A stretch of 64,000 bases of DNA from Photobacterium damselae (GTDB taxonomy: Bacteria; Pseudomonadota; Gammaproteobacteria; Enterobacterales; Vibrionaceae), in contig NZ_PYOG01000010.1 in assembly GCF_003026815.1 (NCBI RefSeq), forward strand, positions 1 to 64,000. The letters are read 5' to 3'. Below are positions 51,462-58,981 of the stretch, in pieces (position 1 is the first letter of the stretch; each line of letters opens with the position of its first letter). The notes beneath the pieces are model-generated. The model did not search any database. It was not told the DNA's origin and saw nothing but the letters and a program-made list of their open reading frames with translations. A program made the translations under genes and the position numbers.

Positions 51462-52319
51462 ATGACCAATCAGTATGTACCGCCTCAAGTGTGGGCTCCT
51501 GACACGAATAATGGAGGACAGTGGGCAAGTATTAACCGCCCTGTTTCTGGAGCAACGCATCAAAGAGAACTGCCGGTAGGTGAACATCCAATCCAGCTTT
51601 ACTCTATGGGGACGCCTAATGGCCAAAAAGTGACAATTATGTTGGAAGAGCTTTTAGCAAAAGGTTTCGCTAATGCTGAGTACGATGCTCATCTAATTAA
51701 AATAGGGGATGGAGACCAGTTCTCATCTGGCTTTGTTGAGATTAACCCTAATTCAAAAATTCCCGCTTTAGTTGATCAATCTGTATCTCCTGCGATCAAC
51801 ATTTTCGAATCTGGTTCCATTCTTTTATATCTTGCTGAGAAGTTTGGCTGTTTTTTACCACAAGAGATTGCAGCGAAAACAACGGTTATGAACTGGTTGT
51901 TTTGGTTACAAGGCTCAGCGCCTTATTTAGGTGGGGGCTTCGGTCATTTTTATGCCTATGCCCCAGAAAAGTTCGAATACCCCATTAATCGATTTACCAT
52001 GGAAGCTAAGCGTCAACTCGATGTATTGGATAAGCAGTTGGCTAAGCACCGTTATATAGCTGGTGATGAATACAGTATCGCTGATATGGCTATTTGGCCG
52101 TGGTATGGAAACCTTGTACTGGGTCGCCTATATGATGCAGCCAAGTTTTTAGATGTTGATGGTTATGTTCATCTTCAGCGTTGGGCTAAAGAGATTGATG
52201 CTCGACCAGCAGTTGCAAGAGGGCGTATCGTCAACCGAGCATGGGGTGAAGTGTGGGAACAAGTCCCTGAACGCCACTGTGCAGATGATATTGATAATAT
52301 TATGAAATTAAAGCCTTAA
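51462..52319 (+). CDS. yghU: Glutathione S-transferase-type disulfide reductase YghU
   Basis: A 285-residue GST-fold protein nearly colinear with E. coli YghU (288 residues): INRPVSGATHQRELPVGEHPIQLYSMGTPNGQKVTIMLEELL, GDGDQFSSGFVEINPNSKIPALVD, ESGSILLYLAEKFG, and the C-terminal WLFWLQGSAPYLGGGFGHFY and YSIADMAIWPWYGN. YghU binds two glutathiones and reduces disulfides. Start supported by AAGGATAGC. A terminator follows at 52338-52365. Confidence 0.95.
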   Translation: MTNQYVPPQVWAPDTNNGGQWASINRPVSGATHQRELPVGEHPIQLYSMGTPNGQKVTIMLEELLAKGFANAEYDAHLIKIGDGDQFSSGFVEINPNSKIPALVDQSVSPAINIFESGSILLYLAEKFGCFLPQEIAAKTTVMNWLFWLQGSAPYLGGGFGHFYAYAPEKFEYPINRFTMEAKRQLDVLDKQLAKHRYIAGDEYSIADMAIWPWYGNLVLGRLYDAAKFLDVDGYVHLQRWAKEIDARPAVARGRIVNRAWGEVWEQVPERHCADDIDNIMKLKP

Positions 52320-52337
52320 TTATCCAAATTCAGTTCT

Positions 52338-52365
52338 AAGCCAGCTTCAGTTTTTTAGCTGGCTT
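52338..52365 (+). terminator. Intrinsic terminator after yghU
   Basis: The 9-bp stem AAGCCAGCT/AGCTGGCTT with a 10-nt loop and a TT-rich tail, 18 bases past the stop. Confidence 0.8.
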
Positions 52366-52445
52366 TTCCTACCTTTGTAAACAATGTAAATCCAATACTA
52401 ATACGAACTATTATCAATTAGATTACACTCTGTTATTTACTCAGT

Positions 52446-53084
52446 GTGTACAGTTGCATGGTGCTTCGTTCCAAGGGCGTTCAGAGTTGGGCGCGTCGAT
52501 TACATATCTATATTTCAATGGCGCTACTTTTTGTTGTGCTGTTTTTCTCGATTACGGGCATTACGCTAAATCGTCCTGATTGGTTTGTCAGTAATAAGCC
52601 TACAGTGACAGAGCAAGTGCTTTCTATTCCCTCTGAGGTTGTTTTCGTTGGTGATTCATTTAAGCCAAATCAAGAGGGTATTTTACGCTATTTGCAACAA
52701 CATGCTGATATTGCAGGTCATCCTTCCGCTCTCGATTCTTATATTGAAAGTGAGGATAGAGAGTTAATTGAAGCTGAGATCTCGTTTGACTACAAGGGAC
52801 CTGGGTTTAGCTCTTCTGTGTTTATTGAACCCTTAACTCAAAATGTACGAATTGAAACTACGCATTATGGCTTAGTTGCTGTGTTGAATGATTTACACAA
52901 AGGTCGCAATACCGGGGAAATATGGAAGTGGTTTATCGATATCACTGCTTTGTTGATGGTTGTGTTTGTTCTAACGGGAGTCTGTCTTTTACTTCCAAAG
53001 AGAAAGAGTCTTCAGCTAGCACTTAGGTGGACGGCTTTCGGCAGTGTTATTTCTCTGGCTGTGTTCTTTCTTTTCGTACCGTAA
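52446..53084 (+). CDS. PepSY-associated transmembrane protein
   Basis: A 212-residue membrane protein. Helix 1 (LHIYISMALLFVVLFFSITGITLNRPDWF, residues ~19-47) has the PepSY_TM pattern SWARRLHIY ... GITLN; a ~110-residue periplasmic domain follows (with LNDLHKGRNTGEIWKWFID near 150), then helix 2 (ALLMVVFVLTGVCLLLP) and helix 3 (LRWTAFGSVISLAVFFLFVP). PepSY-TM proteins are often tied to reduction of iron-siderophores or to metal uptake. It starts at GTG 52446 or ATG 52458. First gene of a nine-gene operon; the next starts 2 bases after its stop. Confidence 0.85.
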   Translation: MYSCMVLRSKGVQSWARRLHIYISMALLFVVLFFSITGITLNRPDWFVSNKPTVTEQVLSIPSEVVFVGDSFKPNQEGILRYLQQHADIAGHPSALDSYIESEDRELIEAEISFDYKGPGFSSSVFIEPLTQNVRIETTHYGLVAVLNDLHKGRNTGEIWKWFIDITALLMVVFVLTGVCLLLPKRKSLQLALRWTAFGSVISLAVFFLFVP

Positions 53085-53086
53085 TC

Positions 53087-53623
53087 ATGATGAATAAATT
53101 TGATATGAAAACGTTAACTCAATTTTTTGGTGCAAGCTTATTACTTTGTGGATCAATGTCACTGAGTGCATCTCCTTTACCTGCTCAAGCAAAATTGGCT
53201 GTTGAATTTGAACTGCCATCCATTGAAACCAGTATGTATGCCCGTCCTTATGTTGCGGTTTGGATTGAAAATGACCAACGACAGCCTGTTCGAACTATGC
53301 AATTGTGGGTTGGTAAGGATGAATGGTTAAAAGATTTACGCAGTTGGTGGCGTAAAGTGGGTCGTAATGATCGTGAGCTTGTTGATGCTGTAACTTCGGC
53401 AACACGACCTGCTGGCCAGTACCGATTTAGTTGGGACGGACTTGATGATAAAGGTCAGCGTCTCGACCAAGGTGAGTACACCTTCTATGTTGAAGTGGTC
53501 CGTGAACATGGCGGCCGGAATTATTTACGTCAAAAAGTCACATTAGCCGACCAAGAACAGAAATATCAATTAGCGCCGACCCAAGAAACAGGGTCAATTT
53601 CTCTACATTACACAACGCAATAA
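53087..53623 (+). CDS. DUF2271 family periplasmic protein
   Basis: A 178-residue protein with a signal peptide (FFGASLLLCGSMSLSASP), then the DUF2271 (PF10029) domain: AKLAVEFELPSIETSMYARPYVAVWIENDQRQPVRTMQLWVGK, LRSWWRKVGRN, DAVTSATRPAGQYRFSWDGLDDKGQRLDQGEYTFYVEVVREHGG. This is a flagellar-hook-capping FlgD-like beta sandwich (FlgD_ig). Such proteins commonly occur beside PepSY-TM proteins. It starts at ATG 53087 (or 53090), right after the first gene, hence coupled. It ends 1 base into the DUF4198 region. Confidence 0.88.
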   Translation: MMNKFDMKTLTQFFGASLLLCGSMSLSASPLPAQAKLAVEFELPSIETSMYARPYVAVWIENDQRQPVRTMQLWVGKDEWLKDLRSWWRKVGRNDRELVDAVTSATRPAGQYRFSWDGLDDKGQRLDQGEYTFYVEVVREHGGRNYLRQKVTLADQEQKYQLAPTQETGSISLHYTTQ

Positions 53624-53646
53624 TGCCCATTTTACGGATTGAAATT

Positions 53647-54483
53647 ATGATTTATAACAAACCTTTAAAAGCTTTGTCGTTGGCTTGCTTAATGGCTTCG
53701 GGCCTTGCATTGTCTACTGCTGCGACTGCTCATCCTCGTTGGGTATTACCATCTCATTTTACTGTTTCAAAAGAAGGCGGTGATTGGCTAACGTTCGATG
53801 TGACCGCATCCCATGGTACTTTTGTCTTTGATAAACCAGCAGGCAGTGAGAGTGCAGAGGTCATTATGCCTGATGGACGTAAAGAGCGCCCAAATTTTGT
53901 CGTTCGTGGTAAACGTCGTTCAATGTTCGACTTTTTCTTTGTTGAAGAAGGAACGCATAAAGTTCAGATCAATCAAGTTCCAACCTATTACACTCAGTAT
54001 AAAGCGGGTCGTCGAGACACAGTGAAATGGGTGAAAGCCAATAAAGCAGAGCGTGACAGTATCTTACCAAACAAATCTCGTGATGTTGTAACGCAAATGA
54101 GTTTTACACGCGCAGAGACTTACATCAATGTCGGTAAACCTTCTGTTAAAGCGATGGAATTGGACGGCCAGCTGCTGGAAATGAAGCCACTTGTTCATCC
54201 TGCCGATATCATTGAAGGAGAGCCGGTTACGTTCCAATTTTATTTTAATGGAAAGCCTCAAGCCGGAGTTACTGCGGAAATTACTCGCGAAGGAACGCTA
54301 TACCGAAATCATCAAGAACAGATGGACGTTATCAGTGATGCAGAAGGTAAAGTGACATTTGCTCCTTCTATGGCAGGTCGTTATTTAATGAAGGCTAATT
54401 ACAAAGGGGAACTAGCAAATAACCCGTTAGCCGATACGGTTAGTGCCAATGTTCATTTCACCTTTGAAACCCAATTAAATTAA
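53647..54483 (+). CDS. DUF4198 family periplasmic protein, predicted N-terminal His
   Basis: A 278-residue exported protein. The signal peptide ends LSTAATA, with cleavage predicted so that the mature protein begins HPRWVLPSH. DUF4198 (PF10670) proteins are known as extracytoplasmic partners in nickel/cobalt uptake and similar systems. Beta-rich domains follow: WLTFDVTASHGTFVFDKP, and the second half with GEPVTFQFYFNGKPQAGVTAEITREGTLYR, PSMAGRYLMKANYKG. Start taken at ATG 53647 (signal-peptide start); ATG 53623 overlaps the previous stop. Fifth-gene neighbour starts 9 bases after the stop. Confidence 0.88.
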   Translation: MIYNKPLKALSLACLMASGLALSTAATAHPRWVLPSHFTVSKEGGDWLTFDVTASHGTFVFDKPAGSESAEVIMPDGRKERPNFVVRGKRRSMFDFFFVEEGTHKVQINQVPTYYTQYKAGRRDTVKWVKANKAERDSILPNKSRDVVTQMSFTRAETYINVGKPSVKAMELDGQLLEMKPLVHPADIIEGEPVTFQFYFNGKPQAGVTAEITREGTLYRNHQEQMDVISDAEGKVTFAPSMAGRYLMKANYKGELANNPLADTVSANVHFTFETQLN

Positions 54484-54492
54484 GGGGGGGAA

Positions 54493-54813
54493 ATGAAATA
54501 TAAAATTATAACAACTGCGATTCTCGTTTCTGGTTTAAGTCTATCGGCTCCAGTTTTGGCTCATTTTCCTCTCATGCAGTGTTGGTTTGAAGCTAAAAAT
54601 GTAGTGTGTCAGGCTGGGTATAGTGATGGCAGTACTGCAGTTGATTATGATGTGGATATGTTTGATTATGACGATAATTTGATTGCAAAAGTAAAAACAG
54701 ACAAAGGATCTCGCGCCGTATTTACTCACCCTGAGACGGATTTCTATTTGGTCTTTGATGCAGGCCATGAAAACCCTGTTGAAGTTGATGTTGTCGAGAT
54801 CAAAGAAAAATGA
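54493..54813 (+). CDS. Small periplasmic protein, predicted N-terminal His and Cys pair
   Basis: A 106-residue exported protein. Signal peptide residues 1-23 (IITTAILVSGLSLSAPVLA); the mature chain is predicted to start with His 24 (HFPLMQCWFEAKNVVC), followed by Cys 30 and Cys 39. The remainder (SDGSTAVDYDVDMFDYDDNLIAKV ... FDAGHENPVEVDV) is acidic and beta-rich, resembling a carboxypeptidase-regulatory-like beta sandwich. I do not recognise a family name. It has a very strong GGGGGGG ribosome site 4 bases upstream and overlaps the next gene by 4 bases (ATGA). Confidence 0.75.
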   Translation: MKYKIITTAILVSGLSLSAPVLAHFPLMQCWFEAKNVVCQAGYSDGSTAVDYDVDMFDYDDNLIAKVKTDKGSRAVFTHPETDFYLVFDAGHENPVEVDVVEIKEK

Positions 54814-55409
54814 TCACACAATCGGTTCGCTCAGATAATGGCGGTCGAGAAGGTAAGTGGGTGGCATTATCGATTGCCACCATCTTAGCAGTATCGGCTT
54901 TACTGTTGCCATATCATCAGGCAGCACAAGAAGAACAGCTTTTAGCGGCTCATCAACAAGCGGTAGCAGATCTTAATACAGAAAATATTGCTATGGTTGC
55001 AGAGCTTAGGCTCGCTCATGAAGAAATTCGTAACCTATATACGGATAATCAAATAGATAGCGCATCTTCTAAGCTAGCCCTGTGGCCAGATCTTAAAGAA
55101 CTTGAAGCGCTTTGGCTTGCTCCTTTTGTTCAAGATCAAAGCTGGGAACGCAAAGGTAAGCATCAATGGGAAAAAGTCACTGACTCTGTTTATTTTGGTA
55201 TGAATATCCTGCAAAAGGGGGCGAACTCTGTAGTGTTAATATCTGAATATGAAGAGCCAGAGATTTGGTTTGCCCAAGATTTTGATAATGCGATGACAGC
55301 CACCTCTTTATCGAGTTTTACCGACCTCAAAACAATCCGAACTAAATTGATTGCTGATAACTGGCAGCAGGTTGTATTTGATTCTCACTCTGCCTCACAT
55401 CAACATTAG
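54810..55409 (+). CDS. Membrane-anchored DUF6162-like protein
   Basis: A 199-residue protein with one N-terminal membrane segment (WVALSIATILAVSALLLPY, residues ~17-35), a helical stretch (AAQEEQLLAAHQQAVADLNTENIAMVAELRLAHEEIRNLY) and a C-terminal periplasmic domain (VYFGMNILQKGANSVVLISEYEEPEIWFAQDF). It ends in a His-containing tail (SHSASHQH). I identify it with DUF6162, a family I associate with metal ABC clusters; confidence is moderate. It overlaps the previous gene by 4 bases and precedes the binding protein by 12 bases. Confidence 0.75.
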   Translation: MITQSVRSDNGGREGKWVALSIATILAVSALLLPYHQAAQEEQLLAAHQQAVADLNTENIAMVAELRLAHEEIRNLYTDNQIDSASSKLALWPDLKELEALWLAPFVQDQSWERKGKHQWEKVTDSVYFGMNILQKGANSVVLISEYEEPEIWFAQDFDNAMTATSLSSFTDLKTIRTKLIADNWQQVVFDSHSASHQH

Positions 55410-55421
55410 GTTTGCATATTT

Positions 55422-56345
55422 ATGAAGAAATATTTTTTACTGTTGGCTGGTTTTTTAATCGGGGTGTTTAATGCACATTTTGCCCTAGCTAGCGATAATA
55501 AACTGACTATTGGCATTACACTTCAGCCATATTACAGCTACGTTAAAGCGGTAGTCGGCGATAAGGCGACAATTTTACCTTTAGTTGATGCCGGATTTAA
55601 TCCTCACAATTATCAACCTCAGCCCAATGATCTCCGTCGTTTGAAAGAGATGGATGTGATTGTAGTTAATGGGATTGGTCATGATGATTTTGCGTTAAAA
55701 GTTATTAAAGCCGCTAATCGTTCAGATCTTAAGGTTATTGAAGCAAATAAAGAGGTTCCACTGTTGCCTGCAATGGGTCAATCTGTTGGCCAAGGTGCAG
55801 TGAATCCTCATACCTTTGTTGGGTTATCTACCACAATCCAAAAGGTATATACCATTGCTAGCGAACTGTCGAAAATAGATCCTAATAACGCACGTTTTTA
55901 TCGAGCTAATGCAAGACAATATGCGGCAACATTTCGCAAAATGAAACATGTCGCGATGCAATCATTAGGGGAGTTAAATACAGCTGGAATGACAGTGGCG
56001 ACCACACATAATGCATATGGTTACCTACTACAAGAATTTGGTGTTGATGTGGCAGCAGTAATTGAGCCTGCCCATGGTGTAGAGCCAAGCGCGAGCCAAC
56101 TGCAAGAGACAATTGAAAAGATTCAGCGTTCTGGTATCGATGTTCTTTTTTATGAACTTAATATGCCAAATCGCTACGTTGATACCATCGAAAAAGCAAC
56201 AGGTGTGAAGTTGTATCGTTTTTCTCATATGACTCATGGACCTTACCAGGCTGAGAAAGTCGAAGTCGAGATGCAAGAAAATATTAATACCCTTATGGCG
56301 GCGATGAAGTTTGCAGCCACGAAAACGACTGTGGTTACTCCATAA
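55422..56345 (+). CDS. Zinc/manganese-type ABC transporter substrate-binding protein
   Basis: A 307-residue cluster A-I metal-binding protein. Signal peptide residues 1-24 (ALA-SDNK). Canonical metal ligands are present: His 62 (NPHNYQP), His 130 (NPHTFVG) and His 196 (TTHNAYGYLLQEFGV), with a further Glu/His near 268-272 (SHMTHGPYQ). The charged His/Asp loop of ZnuA is missing, so the ligand could be zinc, manganese or another divalent metal. It overlaps the ATPase gene by 1 base (TAATG), and shares an operon with ATPase, permease and a second, altered binding protein. Confidence 0.93.
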   Translation: MKKYFLLLAGFLIGVFNAHFALASDNKLTIGITLQPYYSYVKAVVGDKATILPLVDAGFNPHNYQPQPNDLRRLKEMDVIVVNGIGHDDFALKVIKAANRSDLKVIEANKEVPLLPAMGQSVGQGAVNPHTFVGLSTTIQKVYTIASELSKIDPNNARFYRANARQYAATFRKMKHVAMQSLGELNTAGMTVATTHNAYGYLLQEFGVDVAAVIEPAHGVEPSASQLQETIEKIQRSGIDVLFYELNMPNRYVDTIEKATGVKLYRFSHMTHGPYQAEKVEVEMQENINTLMAAMKFAATKTTVVTP

Positions 56346-57136
56346 TGAAAAAAGTCACTACTTCATCGGTATTGGGGCCGAGTATCGAGTTAAAAAATCT
56401 TAACTTACATTATGGTGAAAATACGATTTTAACTGACATCAATCATCGTTTTTCAGCTGGTGAGTGCCATGTCGTGATGGGACCAAATGGCGGCGGGAAA
56501 ACATCATTATTGCGTTCAATTTTAGGACTTACACCATTTTCGGGGCAAATTGATATTCAGTGGGCTTCACAAGAATTGGCAAATAAGTCAGGGGTTATTG
56601 GCTATGTACCTCAAAAAGCCATGTTTGAAGCCAGTTTACCGTTAACTGTAATGGATTTTATCTTATTAAATCAGACTCGTTTTCCGTTATTTTGGCGTAA
56701 GCGAGGCAAAGAACAGCAAAACGCATTGGCGCAATTAGAGCGTGTTGGCATGGCATCTCGCGCTGACCGTCGCATGGGACAGCTGTCTGGTGGTGAACAA
56801 CAGCGAGTGTTATTTGCTCAGGCACTTTTAGATGATCCTGCGCTGTTAGTACTCGATGAGCCAACGACTGGCATGGATGAACAAGGTGTGCGTTACCTTG
56901 AAAGCCTAATTAAAGAGTGTGTGAAAGAGGGCAAAACAGTATTAGCTGTACATCATGATGTAACTGCCGTTCGTCGCTTAGATGCCCATGTTCATGTTGT
57001 TAACCGTATCTTAGTAGATTCAGGTCGTCATCAAGATATTTTAGTTCCTGAAAAAATTGAGCGTATTTTTAATCACTATACCAGTTCACCTATGAATAGT
57101 TCTTTTAATTCATCAACTTCCAATAAGGTTGCGTAA
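56345..57136 (+). CDS. Zinc/manganese-type ABC transporter, ATP-binding protein
   Basis: A 263-residue ATPase: Walker A GPNGGGKTS near residue 48, Q-loop YVPQKAMF, signature LSGGEQQRV near 143, Walker B LLVLDEPTTGMDE near 163, VHHDVTAVRRL. Its C-terminus is extended and Ser/Asn rich (NSSFNSSTSN). It overlaps the upstream and downstream genes by one base each (TAATG), so translation is coupled. It energises the metal permease downstream. Confidence 0.95.
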   Translation: MKKVTTSSVLGPSIELKNLNLHYGENTILTDINHRFSAGECHVVMGPNGGGKTSLLRSILGLTPFSGQIDIQWASQELANKSGVIGYVPQKAMFEASLPLTVMDFILLNQTRFPLFWRKRGKEQQNALAQLERVGMASRADRRMGQLSGGEQQRVLFAQALLDDPALLVLDEPTTGMDEQGVRYLESLIKECVKEGKTVLAVHHDVTAVRRLDAHVHVVNRILVDSGRHQDILVPEKIERIFNHYTSSPMNSSFNSSTSNKVA

Positions 57137-58011
57137 TGGAAATAATACGTCATTGGGCACAATTAGGTGTTGATGCTGGTTGGCTAAGTGAGAGTTTTTC
57201 TTATGCCTTTATGGTGAATGCCATTGTCGCTGCGCTTTTGTTAGGGCCATTACTTGGCGGCCTAGGTACGTTAGTTATAGCTAAACGCTTAGCCTTTTTT
57301 TCAGAAGCTGTAGGTCATGCTGCTTTAACCGGTATTGCTCTTGGTGTTTTACTCGGCGAGCCACCAGATAATCCGTTTATTGGGCTATTTAGTTTTTGTA
57401 TGATCTTTGCTCTTTTATTGCATTTCGTGCGAAACCGAACCAACGTGCCTTACGATACTTTAGTTGGAGTTTTTTTAGCTTTGGCGCTCGCTGTTGGTGC
57501 CGCATTGCTAATGTATGTTGCACGCAAAATTAATATACATATGCTTGAAAATGTCCTGTTTGGTTCCATTTTAACCGTTACAGATCAGGATTTAATGATA
57601 CTTGCAGTCAGTTGCGCCATTATCGTTGTGTTACTTATTCCGACCTTTAATCGAATCTTACTGACTTGTATTAGCCCTGATATTGCCCGAGTTCGAGGTC
57701 ATGCAACGCATTTCTATGATTATCTTTTTGTCATGATGATCACCTTAGTCACGATTGCTGCGGTAAAAATTATTGGTGCAGTATTAGTTGGGGCGTTACT
57801 GCTAATTCCTGGTGCAACAGCCCGATTAATGACCAAAAATATGGGAAGTTTTGTACTACTTTCAGCACTGCTAGCGACAATCAGTTGCTTAGTCGGAACC
57901 GTGTTACCAATGGAGCTTAAACTACCTGTTCCATCAGGGGCATCGATCATTATTATTTCTGCGCTGTTTTTCTTAATGGCAACCTGTTATCGCATTATTC
58001 GCAAAGGATAA
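57136..58011 (+). CDS. Zinc/manganese-type ABC transporter, permease
   Basis: A 291-residue ABC-3 family membrane protein with about eight helices. Family motifs: AFFSEAVGHAALTGIALGVLLG (near 56-77), VGVFLALALAVGAALL, ENVLFGSILTVTDQD, and KIIGAVLVGALLLIPGATARLMTKN (near 212-236). It follows the ATPase with a 1-base overlap and precedes the second binding protein by 3 bases. It forms the membrane channel as a homodimer. Confidence 0.95.
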   Translation: MEIIRHWAQLGVDAGWLSESFSYAFMVNAIVAALLLGPLLGGLGTLVIAKRLAFFSEAVGHAALTGIALGVLLGEPPDNPFIGLFSFCMIFALLLHFVRNRTNVPYDTLVGVFLALALAVGAALLMYVARKINIHMLENVLFGSILTVTDQDLMILAVSCAIIVVLLIPTFNRILLTCISPDIARVRGHATHFYDYLFVMMITLVTIAAVKIIGAVLVGALLLIPGATARLMTKNMGSFVLLSALLATISCLVGTVLPMELKLPVPSGASIIIISALFFLMATCYRIIRKG

Positions 58012-58014
58012 TTT

Positions 58015-58923
58015 ATGAAAAAGTTTACCCTGTCATTAACTCGAACGGTTGCGATGACAACTGTAGTCTGTTCTGCACTAATAGCATCAGTACAAACCCA
58101 CGCTGCTGATATATTGATTGCGACACCAGTGACCTATTTATTGGCTAGCGAACTCACACAATCAACACCACTGACGACGGACTATTTGCCACCTAAGCGC
58201 TACGGTGTAACAAGATTGCCAAATTGGTTTGCATCGAAAGGTGATGTGTTATCACAACAAGCAGCAAAGAAGGCTCAAGTTGCCGTCACTATTCAAGCTA
58301 TTTGGCCACAAGACCCACTCTATGTTTATGCTCGTCAGGGTAACATTCGTTTAATTGAAGTTGATGCATCTCAAGCAATCTCTCCAAGAGCTCAAGGTGT
58401 TGCAGCTTTAATGTTGGATTCTGGCGAGATCTCACCTTATGCATGGTTAAACCCAACAAATATTTCTCGTATGGCTGCGATAGTTTCTGAAGACCTGCAG
58501 AAAGTGTGGCCCGAGCATGCAAAAATCATTGAGAAAAATCAGCAAGACTTAATGATTGAAGTGAGAAAGTTAATTAATCAGCAACAAAATACACTGATGG
58601 AAGCGGGAATTGATTCGGTGATATTACTATCGAGTGAGTTGGAAGATTTTGCTTCAGGTAATCAATTATTTGTTGTCGACCGTTTAACTAAACCTGAATT
58701 GGAATGGAATAACGAGGATATTCAGCAGTTACAAGCGTTACTTATGGATGACCCAAATACTTGGTTATTAACTTCTAAGCGATTAAGTAAAAAAATAAAA
58801 GATCTCTTACCTAAAGAGACGAAGATCCTAACGATTGATAGTATTGATCGTTGGGGAGGAAAGGGTATCGATAAAGAAAATCCTTTAGAGCGTTGGTATG
58901 TTGAGTTACCAATATCATCTTAA
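58015..58923 (+). CDS. Altered cluster A-I binding-protein homologue lacking metal-ligand histidines
   Basis: A 302-residue exported protein (signal peptide to about residue 30, QTHA). It is organised like a ZnuA-type binding protein, with an ILIATPVTYLLASELTQ start, LIEVDASQAISP and MLDSGEISPYAWLNPTNISRMAAIVSEDL. But the position usually DPHxWLDP is SPYAWLNP (Tyr 142 for His), the first His region is LPPKRYGVTRLP, and the third has no His. The mature protein holds only one His (168). So it probably does not bind metal in the standard way and may have a partner role. Last gene of the operon, with a terminator at 58947-58979. Confidence 0.83.
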   Translation: MKKFTLSLTRTVAMTTVVCSALIASVQTHAADILIATPVTYLLASELTQSTPLTTDYLPPKRYGVTRLPNWFASKGDVLSQQAAKKAQVAVTIQAIWPQDPLYVYARQGNIRLIEVDASQAISPRAQGVAALMLDSGEISPYAWLNPTNISRMAAIVSEDLQKVWPEHAKIIEKNQQDLMIEVRKLINQQQNTLMEAGIDSVILLSSELEDFASGNQLFVVDRLTKPELEWNNEDIQQLQALLMDDPNTWLLTSKRLSKKIKDLLPKETKILTIDSIDRWGGKGIDKENPLERWYVELPISS

Positions 58924-58946
58924 AAAGATACCGAATAGATAAGAAG

Positions 58947-58979
58947 CCGCAGCTGAGTTAGCCTCAACTGCGGTTTTTT
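58947..58979 (+). terminator. Terminator of the metal operon
   Basis: An 11-bp stem (CCGCAGCTGAG/CTCAACTGCGG, one mismatch) with a 5-nt loop and a T6 run, 24 bases past the last stop. Confidence 0.88.
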
Positions 58980-58981
58980 AA

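Noticed and set aside
52380-52445. Fur or Zur box upstream of the nine-gene metal operon
   Set aside because: ACTATTATCAATTAGAT is only a partial match to Fur and there is no Zur-like palindrome; evidence too weak to annotate.
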